From the NCBI GenBank assembly GCA_036741695.1, contig DAINRU010000033.1, positions 1-24,282 of the forward strand: DNA of 24,282 nt, in the 5' to 3' direction. This stretch comes from JAFANK01 sp036741695. GTDB lineage: Bacteria; Vulcanimicrobiota; Vulcanimicrobiia; Eremiobacterales; Eremiobacteraceae. Positions 15,170 through 22,027 of this stretch are shown one piece after another (the first letter of the stretch is position 1; each line of letters begins with the position of its first letter). The notes below the pieces were generated by a model. That model saw nothing but the letters and a program-made list of their open reading frames with translations. It did not search any database and was not told the origin of the DNA. The position numbers and the translations under genes were made by a program.

Positions 15170-16771
15170 ATGGCACTGCTCGCCGGCGAAACCGAAAACG
15201 CGGGCCTTGAGTGGTACGGGTTTGGACCCGTTCGCAAGGCGCTCCGTAACCTGACGACCGCTCCGCTCTTCGAGGAGTCGATCCGCCGCGGTGAAGGCCT
15301 GGCTGCCGCCCACGGCCCGCTGGTCGTGCGCACGGGCAAGCACACCGGCCGCTCGCCGAACGACAAGTTCTTCGTCCAGGAGCCGTCCAGCCAGCCGCAT
15401 ATCGATTGGGGCAAGACCAACAAGCCCTTCGACCAGGCGAAGTTCAACGCGCTCCTCGCGCGCGTCGACCAGCATCTGCGCGACAGAGAGGTCTTCGTGC
15501 TCGACGCCTTTGCCGGGGCCGACCCAGAATACCGGATCCCCGTGCGCGTGGTGACCGAGCTTGCCTGGCACAACCTCTTCGCGCGCAATCTCTTCATCCC
15601 AGCCGAGGGGCAAGGACTGCGCGGCTTTGAGCCCGAGTTCGCCGTCGTCAACGCGTGCAGCTTCCTCGCCGTGCCCGAGCGTGACGGGACCCGGTCGGAG
15701 ACCTTCATCATCATCGACTTCGCCAAACGCCTGGTGCTCATCGGCGGCACGACCTACGCGGGCGAGATCAAGAAGTCGGTCTTCACCATCATGAACTATT
15801 TGCTGCCCTTGCGCAGCGTCATGCCCATGCACTGCTCGGCGAACGTGGGAGCTGCCGGCGACGTGGCCATCTTCTTCGGCCTGTCCGGCACGGGCAAGAC
15901 GACGCTCTCTGCCGACCCGAATCGAGCACTGATCGGCGACGACGAACACGGCTGGAGCGACCGCGGCGTCTTCAACTTCGAGGGGGGCTGCTACGCGAAG
16001 GCGATCCATCTGTCCGCAGAGCTCGAACCCCAGATCTTCCCGACGACGCGCACGTTCGGCACGGTCCTCGAAAACGTCGTGGTCGACCCCGAGACGCGCG
16101 AGCTCGATCTTGACGATGCGTCGTTGACCGAGAACACGCGGGCAGCGTACCCGCTCTCCTCGGTGCCCAACGTCCATGTCGGCGGAGTGGCTGGCCACCC
16201 CCGCAACGTCGTCATGCTCACCGCCGACGCGTTCGGCGTCCTGCCGCCGATCGCGCGCATGACACCCGCGCAGGCGATGTACCACTTCCTCTCCGGCTAC
16301 ACCGCTAAGGTCGCCGGCACCGAGAAGGGCGTGACCGAGCCGCAGACGACCTTCTCTCATTGTTTTGGTGCGCCATTCATGGTGCACCACCCCACGGTGT
16401 ATGCGAAGATGCTCGGCGAGCGCATCGCCAAGCACAACGTCAACGTCTGGCTCGTGAACACCGGTTGGAGCGGCGGACCGGTCGGCGTGGGCAAGCGCAT
16501 GAAGCTGCCCTACACCCGCGCGATGGTCAATGCCGCTATCTCAGGCAAACTGGACAACGCGACCTTCGTTCCGGATCCCGTCTTCCACGTCGGCGTGCCG
16601 ACCGAAGTTCCCGGCGTGCCCAAGGAAGTGCTTGACGCGCGATCGACCTGGCCGGATCCAGCGGCGTACGACGCCAAGGCCAAAGAGCTAGCGCGCAAGT
16701 TCGCCGAGAACTTCGAGAAGTTCGCGAGCACAGCCGACCCCGACGTGCTCGCCGCAGCCCCGAAGGTCTGA
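15170..16771 (+). CDS. pckA: Phosphoenolpyruvate carboxykinase (ATP)
   Basis: PckA interconverts oxaloacetate plus ATP with PEP, CO2 and ADP at the start of gluconeogenesis. The 533-residue length is standard for the ATP-dependent family. Visible motifs are RTGKHTGRSPNDKF (54-67), the lysine segment AGEIKKSVFTIMNY, the family P-loop GLSGTGKTTLSADPNR (from about 237), the metal-binding LIGDDEHGW, and FNFEGGCYAK. Later segments such as NTGWSGGPVGVGKRM and the ending FAENFEKFA also match the family. AGGAG precedes the ATG by 12 nt, which is long. Its product PEP is also the substrate of AroA elsewhere in this window, but the two genes are far apart. The gene is complete. Confidence 0.97.
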   Translation: MALLAGETENAGLEWYGFGPVRKALRNLTTAPLFEESIRRGEGLAAAHGPLVVRTGKHTGRSPNDKFFVQEPSSQPHIDWGKTNKPFDQAKFNALLARVDQHLRDREVFVLDAFAGADPEYRIPVRVVTELAWHNLFARNLFIPAEGQGLRGFEPEFAVVNACSFLAVPERDGTRSETFIIIDFAKRLVLIGGTTYAGEIKKSVFTIMNYLLPLRSVMPMHCSANVGAAGDVAIFFGLSGTGKTTLSADPNRALIGDDEHGWSDRGVFNFEGGCYAKAIHLSAELEPQIFPTTRTFGTVLENVVVDPETRELDLDDASLTENTRAAYPLSSVPNVHVGGVAGHPRNVVMLTADAFGVLPPIARMTPAQAMYHFLSGYTAKVAGTEKGVTEPQTTFSHCFGAPFMVHHPTVYAKMLGERIAKHNVNVWLVNTGWSGGPVGVGKRMKLPYTRAMVNAAISGKLDNATFVPDPVFHVGVPTEVPGVPKEVLDARSTWPDPAAYDAKAKELARKFAENFEKFASTADPDVLAAAPKV

Positions 16772-16823
16772 TCCGGCCCGCCATCGCCGGGTCGTCGCGC
16801 ACCTGACCACGAAGTGACCCAGC

Positions 16824-17552
16824 ATGGATACGGTCGTCGTCGGAGGTCCGCATTCAGGCGTCGGTAAGACGCTGGCTTCTGAGATCGCGATTCGCTCACT
16901 GACCGGTCGCACGGTCGGCGCCGTCAAGCTCACCGTCGCGGACGGGGAGCGCGATCGCTCCCATGACCACGGCGCGTCCGCGCTGACGGTCGCCGATGCT
17001 GCCGGGATTTGCGGACGCGGCATGTCATGTGGTGTATGCGAGACGGTGAGCGCGCGCGTTCCAAGCCGCCTTATAACGGCGCACGGCGCCATCCGCAAAC
17101 CCACGACCGACACGTGCCGGCTTGCCGACGCCGGCGCGGTGGCCGTTGCGTGGGTGATCTCGTTGCGTGACGCTGCACCCGCCGCCATCGGCGACGCCAT
17201 CCTCTATCTCAAACGCAACGGCGCCGACATTGCCGTCATCGAAGGCACGACGGCGCTCGAATGGCTCACGCCCCGAGCATCGGTCTTGGTCGCGACCGAC
17301 CCGGGGAGAGCGTGGAAGCGCGTCGCCCTGGCCTACGTGGATAGATGTGACATCGTGCTGCACAACCGCGTGCCTATCGCTCCAGGGGACGTCCCCGCAC
17401 CGCAGGCATTTCTCACCGCTCGCCCCATACGCTGCGACCTCGCGAACTCAGGCGATAGGGGTACCATCGACTACGTGAAGCGTCTGCAGGCCTTGTGCGG
17501 GATCAACGCGACACAGGACTCGAACGACGGCGCGGCATCTGCGGCGCGTTGA
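16824..17552 (+). CDS. MobB/BioD-like P-loop NTPase with cysteine cluster, function unknown
   Basis: I cannot name this 242-residue protein. It starts with a Walker A loop GGPHSGVGKT (7-16), like the SIMIBI-class proteins MobB and BioD, then a strand VGAVKLTVADGE where MobB has its second strand. KPTTDTCRLADAGAVAVAW (92-110) parallels the KDSxRxxxAGA region of MobB, and AVIEGTTALEW (137-147) parallels its VEG motif. Unusual features are SHDHG (46-50), a CX5CX2C cluster (C63, C69, C72) and C98, which could together bind zinc or an iron-sulfur cluster. The start gives a canonical P-loop N-terminus but lacks a good Shine-Dalgarno. It follows pckA by 52 bp and overlaps the convergent dehydrogenase gene by 50 bp. 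A molybdenum-cofactor role is possible, but no other such gene is nearby. Confidence 0.72.
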   Translation: MDTVVVGGPHSGVGKTLASEIAIRSLTGRTVGAVKLTVADGERDRSHDHGASALTVADAAGICGRGMSCGVCETVSARVPSRLITAHGAIRKPTTDTCRLADAGAVAVAWVISLRDAAPAAIGDAILYLKRNGADIAVIEGTTALEWLTPRASVLVATDPGRAWKRVALAYVDRCDIVLHNRVPIAPGDVPAPQAFLTARPIRCDLANSGDRGTIDYVKRLQALCGINATQDSNDGAASAAR

Positions 17553-18510
17553 CCGCACCCAGCGGCTCGTCGCCGTCGGCGTAGCGCTTCAGGTTCGCCG
17601 CGACCGCTTTGGCGATACCCGCATACGATATATCGGTGACACCGGCGACATGCGGCGTGATGACGACGTTATGCTTGAAGATCGGGTGGGCCGGATCCAC
17701 CGGTTCGGGCGAAATCACGTCGAGCCCAGCCCCGGCCAGCTGTCCGGACGCGAGGGCATTCTCCAGTGCCTCCGTGTCGACCAGGCCGCCGCGCGCCACA
17801 TTGATGAGCATTGCGCCGCGTTTCATGGCGCCGAGCGCCGCCCGGTCGATGAGGTTTCGATTCTTCTCATCCATCGTCGTGCACACGACGACGTAATCCG
17901 CCTGACCGATCGCCTCGTGGAGCCGGTCAGCGCCGAAGACGCGCATGGCGACACCGCGCGGCGCACCGAGGATCGGACGCGTCCGCACGCCGAGCAGCCG
18001 CATGCCAAACGCCTGCAAGCGCAGGCCAAGCGCAGCGCCGACGCCACCGAGGCCTAGGATACACGCGGTCTTTCCCGCAAGCGCCACACCTGCCGGCTCC
18101 CCGATCAGCCTGGCCTGAATGGACTCGGCCATCTTCGCGCCCTTGCGTGACAGTGCGAGCATCAAGAGGATGGCGTGCTCGGCCACCGATTCGGCATTGC
18201 CTGTCTGCGCGCTCGGCACTCGTGCCACCCAGACACCGGCGCTCGTCGCCGCCTCGACGTCCACCGTCTCGAGGCCGACGCCGAATTGCTGGATAAGCCC
18301 GAACGATCCGGCGGAGATCACCTCTGCGCCGACCGCAGCTCCATAGGGGACAACCACGTCGACATCGACCAGGTGGCGAAGCACATCGTCCGTGGAGCAC
18401 GCCACAAGCTCCCACTGCGGAACGAGCGGCGCAAGCCTGCGTTGACTCTCCGAGTAGCCAAGATCGCAGAACAGCACCCTCAAGCGGCGATCAATGGAAA
18501 AGGCGGGCAT
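17503..18510 (-). CDS. D-isomer-specific 2-hydroxyacid dehydrogenase (NAD-dependent)
   Basis: The 335-residue protein has the two-domain layout of this oxidoreductase family: an N-terminal flavodoxin-like domain and a Rossmann domain beginning ILGLGGVGAALGLRLQAFG (GxGxxG at 153-158). The catalytic triad is visible: Arg240 in NVARGGLVDTEAL, Glu269 in GLDVISPEP and His287 in ITPHVAG. It resembles the glyoxylate/hydroxypyruvate reductase and phosphoglycerate dehydrogenase groups; the substrate is not predictable. The listed ATG lies inside the hairpin of the upstream rplQ terminator, so the true start could instead be TTG 18483 or GTG 18477, just before the first beta strand. The 3' end overlaps the convergent NTPase gene by 50 bp. 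Confidence 0.92.
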   Translation of the reverse strand: MPAFSIDRRLRVLFCDLGYSESQRRLAPLVPQWELVACSTDDVLRHLVDVDVVVPYGAAVGAEVISAGSFGLIQQFGVGLETVDVEAATSAGVWVARVPSAQTGNAESVAEHAILLMLALSRKGAKMAESIQARLIGEPAGVALAGKTACILGLGGVGAALGLRLQAFGMRLLGVRTRPILGAPRGVAMRVFGADRLHEAIGQADYVVVCTTMDEKNRNLIDRAALGAMKRGAMLINVARGGLVDTEALENALASGQLAGAGLDVISPEPVDPAHPIFKHNVVITPHVAGVTDISYAGIAKAVAANLKRYADGDEPLGAVNAPQMPRRRSSPVSR

Positions 18511-18523
18511 CGCCGCCCGCCTT
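18495..18523 (-). terminator. Rho-independent terminator after rplQ
   Basis: A perfect 9-bp inverted repeat, AAGGCGGGC (18500-18508) and GCCCGCCTT (18515-18523), with a 6-nt loop is followed on the minus strand by TTTTCC. It begins 24 nt after the rplQ stop and would end the ribosomal operon transcript. The annotated dehydrogenase start codon (18510-18508) sits in its loop and 3' arm. Confidence 0.8.
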
Positions 18524-18547
18524 CATGTGCCTGTGAGCGCGAACCTG

Positions 18548-18901
18548 CTACTGCATCAGCTCCACCTGGGCCATCGGCGCGGCGTCGCCCTTGCGGACAC
18601 GCGTACGGATGATCCGCGTGTAGCCGCCGTTACGTCCGGCCAGACTCGGCGCGATGACGTCGAACAGCTTCTTCACCACGTCTTCCGAGGTGAGGTACGC
18701 AGCGACCAGCCGCCTGCTGTGGAGGTCCCCCTTCTTGGCACGCGTGATCATGCGCGATGCCGTGCGCGAGACTTCTTTCGCCCGCACGGCTGTGGTCTCG
18801 ATCGCTCCATGGGTGAAGAGCGAGGTCGTGAGGTTGCGCAGCATGGAACGGCGGTGATCGTCGTTGCGGCCGAGGCGCTTTGTCGCTTTGCCGTGTCGCA
18901 T
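18548..18901 (-). CDS. rplQ: 50S ribosomal protein L17
   Basis: The 117-residue protein opens with the L17 signature MRHGKATKRLGRNDDHRRSM. It continues with the conserved LRNLTTSLFTHGAIETTAVRAKEVSRTASRMITRAKKGDLHSRR and ends YTRIIRTRVRKGDAAPMAQVELMQ. L17 sits near the peptide exit tunnel of the large subunit. It is the last gene of the ribosomal block, 3 nt after the rpoA stop, in the conserved rpoA-rplQ order. No Shine-Dalgarno precedes its ATG, so translation probably depends on coupling to rpoA. Confidence 0.98.
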   Translation of the reverse strand: MRHGKATKRLGRNDDHRRSMLRNLTTSLFTHGAIETTAVRAKEVSRTASRMITRAKKGDLHSRRLVAAYLTSEDVVKKLFDVIAPSLAGRNGGYTRIIRTRVRKGDAAPMAQVELMQ

Positions 18902-18904
18902 CGA

Positions 18905-19840
18905 TTACGAAGCCCGCAACGACAGGTTGCGTTCGGCGAGCTTCTCCTTGATCTCGTCGACCGACTTCTTGCCCAGATTGCGCATGTTCATGATCTCGTC
19001 TTCGGTCTTCTGCAAGAGCTCGGAGATCTTCGTGATGCCGGCACGCTTCAGGCAGTTGTACGAGCGCACCGACAGGTCGAGCTCGTCCACCGGGATATCC
19101 CAATTCGCGAACGGCTTCGCCTCTTCGACCGGCACCTCGACCTCGGCTCTGCCGCTGAAGTTCACGAACAGGGCAAGGTGATCGCTCAAGATCTTGGCCG
19201 CCGTCGACAAGGCCTCGTCGGGCGTGACGCTGCCATTGGTCTCGACCTCGAGGATGAGGCGGTCATAGTCGGTCGTCTGACCGACGCGCGTGTCCTCGAT
19301 GTGATACGACACTTTGCGGATCGGCGAGAATATCGAATCCACCGGGATCAGCCCGATGATGTGCTCCACGTTGCGCTGCTTCTCGGCCGTCACGTATCCG
19401 CGCCATTTCTCGACACCGATCTCCATGTACAGCCGCGCCTTCTTATCCGACAGCGTGGCGATATGATAGCCCGGGTCGAGCAGCTCGACGTCCGCGTCCG
19501 GCACGATGTCCGCCGCGGTCACTTCACGCTCGCCCGACGCCTCGATGCGCAGCACCTTCGGCTCATCGCTGGCCAGCTTGAGCGGCAGCCCCTTGAGGTT
19601 CAAGATGATGTTCGTGACGTCTTCGACGACGCCGGGGATCGTCGCGAACTCGTGCAGCACGCCGTCGATCTTCACGTAGGTGACCGCTGCGCCCGGTAAC
19701 GACGACAGCAGCATCCGCCGCAGCGAGTTGCCCAGCGTGATGCCGAAGCCGCGCTCGAGCGGCTCGATGACGAATGTCGCGTTGTTATCGCGACGCTCGC
19801 GTACCTCGATGGAGGCGCGTTGAAATTCCTGAACTGACAT
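18905..19840 (-). CDS. rpoA: DNA-directed RNA polymerase alpha subunit
   Basis: This is the 311-residue alpha subunit. The N-terminal dimerisation domain shows TFVIEPLERGFGITLGNSLRRMLLSSLPG, and the C-terminal domain, which contacts UP elements and activators, shows LSVRSYNCLKRAGI and MRNLGKKSVDEIKEKL. The start at 19840 gives the family-like MSVQEFQRASIEV and follows GGGGTG by 3 nt. The frame is open for 25 more codons to an ATG that overlaps the rpsD stop (TAATG). Those codons are atypical and do not match the family, so I treat that stretch as a 74-nt intergenic spacer. Confidence 0.98.
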   Translation of the reverse strand: MSVQEFQRASIEVRERRDNNATFVIEPLERGFGITLGNSLRRMLLSSLPGAAVTYVKIDGVLHEFATIPGVVEDVTNIILNLKGLPLKLASDEPKVLRIEASGEREVTAADIVPDADVELLDPGYHIATLSDKKARLYMEIGVEKWRGYVTAEKQRNVEHIIGLIPVDSIFSPIRKVSYHIEDTRVGQTTDYDRLILEVETNGSVTPDEALSTAAKILSDHLALFVNFSGRAEVEVPVEEAKPFANWDIPVDELDLSVRSYNCLKRAGITKISELLQKTEDEIMNMRNLGKKSVDEIKEKLAERNLSLRAS

Positions 19841-19914
19841 GTTCACCCCATGGCCTGTGTGCTTGGGCCCGGCTTGGTCGTATGCAGCCTGTGGCTGCCC
19901 TAATTCTCGAATCA

Positions 19915-20574
19915 TTAGCGTGAATAGTACTCCACGATGAGTTGCTCCTCGACGTTGGTGTCGATATCGGCGCGGGTCGGCATCTGCACGACCTTCGCCG
20001 TCATTTTCTGCTCGTCGTACTCGAGCCAGGTCGGCACGCGCCGGCCCTTGGCGTATTCGAGGAGGCTCGCGAAGAGCGTCGTCTTCGCGCTTGTCTCCAC
20101 GATCCCGATCTCGTCACCGGGCCGCACGTGCATCGACGGGATGTTGACGCGCTTGCCGTTGAGCAGGAAATGCCGATGGCGGACGAGTTGGCGCGCCTGA
20201 GCGCGCGAGGTGGCGAGGTTCAGGCGATAGATGACGTTGTCCAGCCGCGTCTCGAGCAGCGCCAGCAGCGCGGGGCCAGTCTGCCCTTTGGTCGCGCTCG
20301 CCTCGACGTAGTAGTTCTCGAACTGCTTCTCGAGCACACCGTAGATACGGCGCATCTTCTGCTTTTCGCGCAGCTGGCGCCCGAACTCGGACACTTTGGG
20401 CCGGTTCTTCGTGTTCGCCTTCTGGCCGGGCGCGGCCGTGCGACGCTCCACCGCGCATTTCTTGGAGAGGCAGCGCTCGCCTTTGAGGAAGAGCTTCACC
20501 TTCTCGCCGGGCTTCGTGCCGCTAGCGCTCTCGCGCCGGCACATGCGGCAGACCGGTCCTGTATAGCGTGCCAT
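19915..20574 (-). CDS. rpsD: 30S ribosomal protein S4
   Basis: The 219-residue S4 nucleates 30S assembly on the 16S rRNA 5' domain. Its N-terminus carries an intact zinc site (C9, C12, C35, C40, pattern CX2C...CX4C), so it is the C+ form. The S4 RNA-binding domain follows (ETRLDNVIYRLNLATSRAQARQLVRHRHFLLNGKRVNIPS). The start at 20574 gives the conserved MARYTGPVCRMCRR. The frame continues upstream through rpsK sequence, but that part is out-of-frame shadow. AGGAGG overlaps the rpsK stop and sits 15 nt from the ATG, an unusually long spacing. Confidence 0.98.
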   Translation of the reverse strand: MARYTGPVCRMCRRESASGTKPGEKVKLFLKGERCLSKKCAVERRTAAPGQKANTKNRPKVSEFGRQLREKQKMRRIYGVLEKQFENYYVEASATKGQTGPALLALLETRLDNVIYRLNLATSRAQARQLVRHRHFLLNGKRVNIPSMHVRPGDEIGIVETSAKTTLFASLLEYAKGRRVPTWLEYDEQKMTAKVVQMPTRADIDTNVEEQLIVEYYSR

Positions 20575-20593
20575 TGTTTTTTTGTCTTGCCTC

Positions 20594-20989
20594 CTAGACG
20601 CGTCGCCGCTTCGGAGGGCGGCAGCCGTTATGCGGGATTGGGGTAACGTCCTTGATGAGCACGATCTCGAGACCGGCGGCCTGCAACGCGCGGATCGCTG
20701 CTTCGCGGCCAGCACCCGGACCCTTGACGTACACCTCGACCTGCTTCATCCCGTGCTCCATGGATTTGCGCGCCGCGGTCTCCGCCGCCATCTGCGCGGC
20801 GAACGGCGTCGACTTCTTGCTGCCCTTGAAGCCCATGCCTCCGGCGCTCGCCCATGAGATCGCGCCACCGGCCGTGTCGGTGATCGAGACGATCGTGTTG
20901 TTGAAGCTGGAGTGGATGTGCGCGACGCCCTGCAAGACGTGCTTGGCTTCACGTTTCTTGCGGGGCCGGGCTTTCTTCGCAACTGCCAT
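20594..20989 (-). CDS. rpsK: 30S ribosomal protein S11
   Basis: The 131-residue S11 lies on the 30S platform. Conserved segments are GVAHIHSSFNNTIVSITD, ISWASAGGMGFKGSKKSTPFAAQ, VEVYVKGPGAGREAAIRALQAAGL and the C-terminal DVTPIPHNGCRPPKRRRV. The start gives the expected MAVAKKARPRKKR; AAGGA lies 11 nt upstream. A 147-bp spacer rich in hairpins separates it from rpsM, which is unusual because these genes normally sit close together. Confidence 0.98.
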   Translation of the reverse strand: MAVAKKARPRKKREAKHVLQGVAHIHSSFNNTIVSITDTAGGAISWASAGGMGFKGSKKSTPFAAQMAAETAARKSMEHGMKQVEVYVKGPGAGREAAIRALQAAGLEIVLIKDVTPIPHNGCRPPKRRRV

Positions 20990-21016
20990 TATTTCGACGT
21001 TCCTTTGCTGTTTCCG

Positions 21017-21043
21017 AACAGACCAAGCGGTCTGCTGCTACAT
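21017..21043 (+). repeat. Dispersed hairpin repeat, copy 4 (diverged)
   Basis: AACAGACC, loop AAGC, GGTCTGCT, then GCTACAT. Compared with copy 3, one stem pair changes from G-C to A-T on both arms, a compensatory change, while the GCTACAT flank is kept. The outer stem has one mismatch. It lies between rpsM and rpsK, 28 nt before the rpsK ATG in the transcription direction. Confidence 0.65.
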
Positions 21044-21046
21044 TCG

Positions 21047-21068
21047 TCGGTCGAATGCCGTCGACCGA
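21047..21068. repeat. Perfect inverted repeat in the rpsM-rpsK spacer
   Basis: TCGGTCGA (21047-21054) and TCGACCGA (21061-21068) form an 8-bp stem around the 6-nt loop ATGCCG. It is unrelated in sequence to the neighbouring hairpin repeats and lacks a U-tract, so it is not a standard terminator. It may be an RNA processing or regulatory hairpin; the function is unknown. Confidence 0.6.
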
Positions 21069-21077
21069 TCTTCCCTA

Positions 21078-21123
21078 AACGGACCTGAAGGTCCGTTGCT
21101 GCAAGGCTCCGTTGCTGCAAGGC
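21078..21123 (+). repeat. Dispersed hairpin repeat, copy 2, with 16-bp tandem duplication
   Basis: AACGGACC, loop TGAA, GGTCCGTT form a perfect 8-bp stem, followed by GCTGCAA. The right part of the element is duplicated: TCCGTTGCTGCAAGGC occurs at 21092-21107 and again, identically, at 21108-21123. It lies in the spacer just downstream of the rpsM stop in the transcription direction. Confidence 0.85.
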
Positions 21124-21136
21124 AGCGGTCGCTGCG

Positions 21137-21529
21137 CTACTTGCCAATGCCCGGACCCTTGGTCTTCTTCTTGCCGGCGACGGTCTTCTTCGGTCCCTTG
21201 CGGGTGCGGGCGTTTGTCTTCGTCCGCTGACCGCGCACGGGCAGGCTGCGTCTGTGACGCAGGCCGCGCCAGCAGCCGATGTCCATGAGACGCTTGATGG
21301 CGCCGGATATCTCGCGGCGCAGATCGCCCTCGACTTTGAGGTTCTTCTCGATTTGTTCGCGCAGCTTTTGGATGTCCTCGTCCTTGAGGTCCTTGACGCG
21401 CGTGTCGGGATTGACCTTGGTGACGGCCAGCAGCTTGTTCGCCGTCGGTCGTCCAATGCCGAATATGTAGGTCAACGCCACTTCCACGCGCTTTTCGCGC
21501 GGCAGATCGATTCCGGCTATACGGGCCAT
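21137..21529 (-). CDS. rpsM: 30S ribosomal protein S13
   Basis: The 130-residue S13 of the 30S head contacts the P-site tRNA through its C-terminal tail. Family sequence is clear: MARIAGIDLPREKRVEVALTYIFGIG, DLRREISGAIKRLMDIGCWRGLRHRRSLPVRGQRTKTNARTRKG, then a long Lys-rich tail. The conserved start is preceded by GGAG at an 11-nt spacing. It begins 17 nt after the rpmJ stop, in the usual infA-rpmJ-rpsM order. Confidence 0.98.
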   Translation of the reverse strand: MARIAGIDLPREKRVEVALTYIFGIGRPTANKLLAVTKVNPDTRVKDLKDEDIQKLREQIEKNLKVEGDLRREISGAIKRLMDIGCWRGLRHRRSLPVRGQRTKTNARTRKGPKKTVAGKKKTKGPGIGK

Positions 21530-21546
21530 GCTGTGATTATCTCCAT

Positions 21547-21660
21547 TCAGCCTTGCGCCTGTTTATGCTTGGGGTTCTCGCAGATCACCCGCGTGCGGCC
21601 GGCACGCTTGATGATCTTGCACTTGGCGCAGATCTTCTTCACACTGGGTCTGACTTTCAC
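21547..21660 (-). CDS. rpmJ: 50S ribosomal protein L36
   Basis: This 37-residue gene begins with GTG and reads MKVRPSVKKICAKCK, continuing through IIKRAGRTRVICENPKHKQAQG to a TGA. C11, C14, C27 and H32 form the zinc site of the C+ form of L36. Position between infA and rpsM is the canonical one. AAGGAG lies 12 nt before the GTG, and hairpin repeat copy 3 ends immediately upstream of that motif. Confidence 0.97.
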   Translation of the reverse strand: MKVRPSVKKICAKCKIIKRAGRTRVICENPKHKQAQG

Positions 21661-21679
21661 TCGGTTTTCTTTCTCCTTG

Positions 21680-21706
21680 AACGGACCTCAAGGTCCGTTG
21701 CTACAT
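21680..21706 (+). repeat. Dispersed hairpin repeat, copy 3
   Basis: AACGGACC, loop TCAA, GGTCCGTT form a perfect 8-bp stem, followed by GCTACAT. It matches copy 2 at 24 of 26 positions. It fills most of the 64-bp infA-rpmJ spacer and, read in the transcription direction, ends 1-2 nt before the rpmJ Shine-Dalgarno AAGGAG (21678 to 21673). Confidence 0.85.
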
Positions 21707-21724
21707 GTACGTGTCGTATCGAAT

Positions 21725-22027
21725 TTACTTGTATCTGTAGGTGATGCGGCCTTGCGTCAGATCGTAGGGCGACAGCTCAACTAGCACCCGGTCGCCGGGC
21801 AGGATGCGGATGAAGTTCATGCGGATCTTGCCGGACACGCGGGCGAGCACCTTATGGCCATTGCTCAGCTCGACCCTGAAGAAGGCGTTGGGCAGCGGCT
21901 CGACGACCACACCCTCGACTTCGATCGCCTCTTCCTTGGTCGACCCTACTTGTTCGGCACGATCGGCTTTGTTCTTCTTCTTCTTCCTATCCGATCGCTT
22001 GTATCCGCCCGGGCGTCTGCCTGGCAC
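21725..22027 (-). CDS. infA: Translation initiation factor IF-1 with basic N-terminal extension
   Basis: From KEEAIEVEGVVVEPLPNAFFRVELSNGHKV to SPYDLTQGRITYRYK this is a textbook IF-1 S1/OB fold, which binds the 30S A site during initiation. The product is about 100 residues instead of about 72. The extra N-terminus is rich in Lys/Arg (KRSDRKKKKNK). I chose GTG 22027 because GGAGG lies 5 nt upstream; a second in-frame GTG is at 22045. No ATG, GTG or TTG occurs between 22027 and the conserved domain, so the extension is probably real. The 5' end overlaps the end of map by about 41 bp in another frame. Confidence 0.95.
   Translation of the reverse strand: MPGRRPGGYKRSDRKKKKNKADRAEQVGSTKEEAIEVEGVVVEPLPNAFFRVELSNGHKVLARVSGKIRMNFIRILPGDRVLVELSPYDLTQGRITYRYK

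Noticed and set aside
15161..16435. 424-codon minus-strand open frame opposite pckA
   Set aside because: Exact antisense to a well-supported enzyme gene; His/Arg/Val/Asp-rich shadow composition.
16772..16823. Terminator between pckA and the P-loop NTPase gene
   Set aside because: GC-rich partial inverted repeat without a U-tract; does not meet the pattern of an intrinsic terminator.
19841..19915. N-terminal 25-codon extension of rpoA
   Set aside because: Upstream ATG has no properly spaced ribosome-binding site, codons are atypical, and a good start at 19840 gives the conserved protein.
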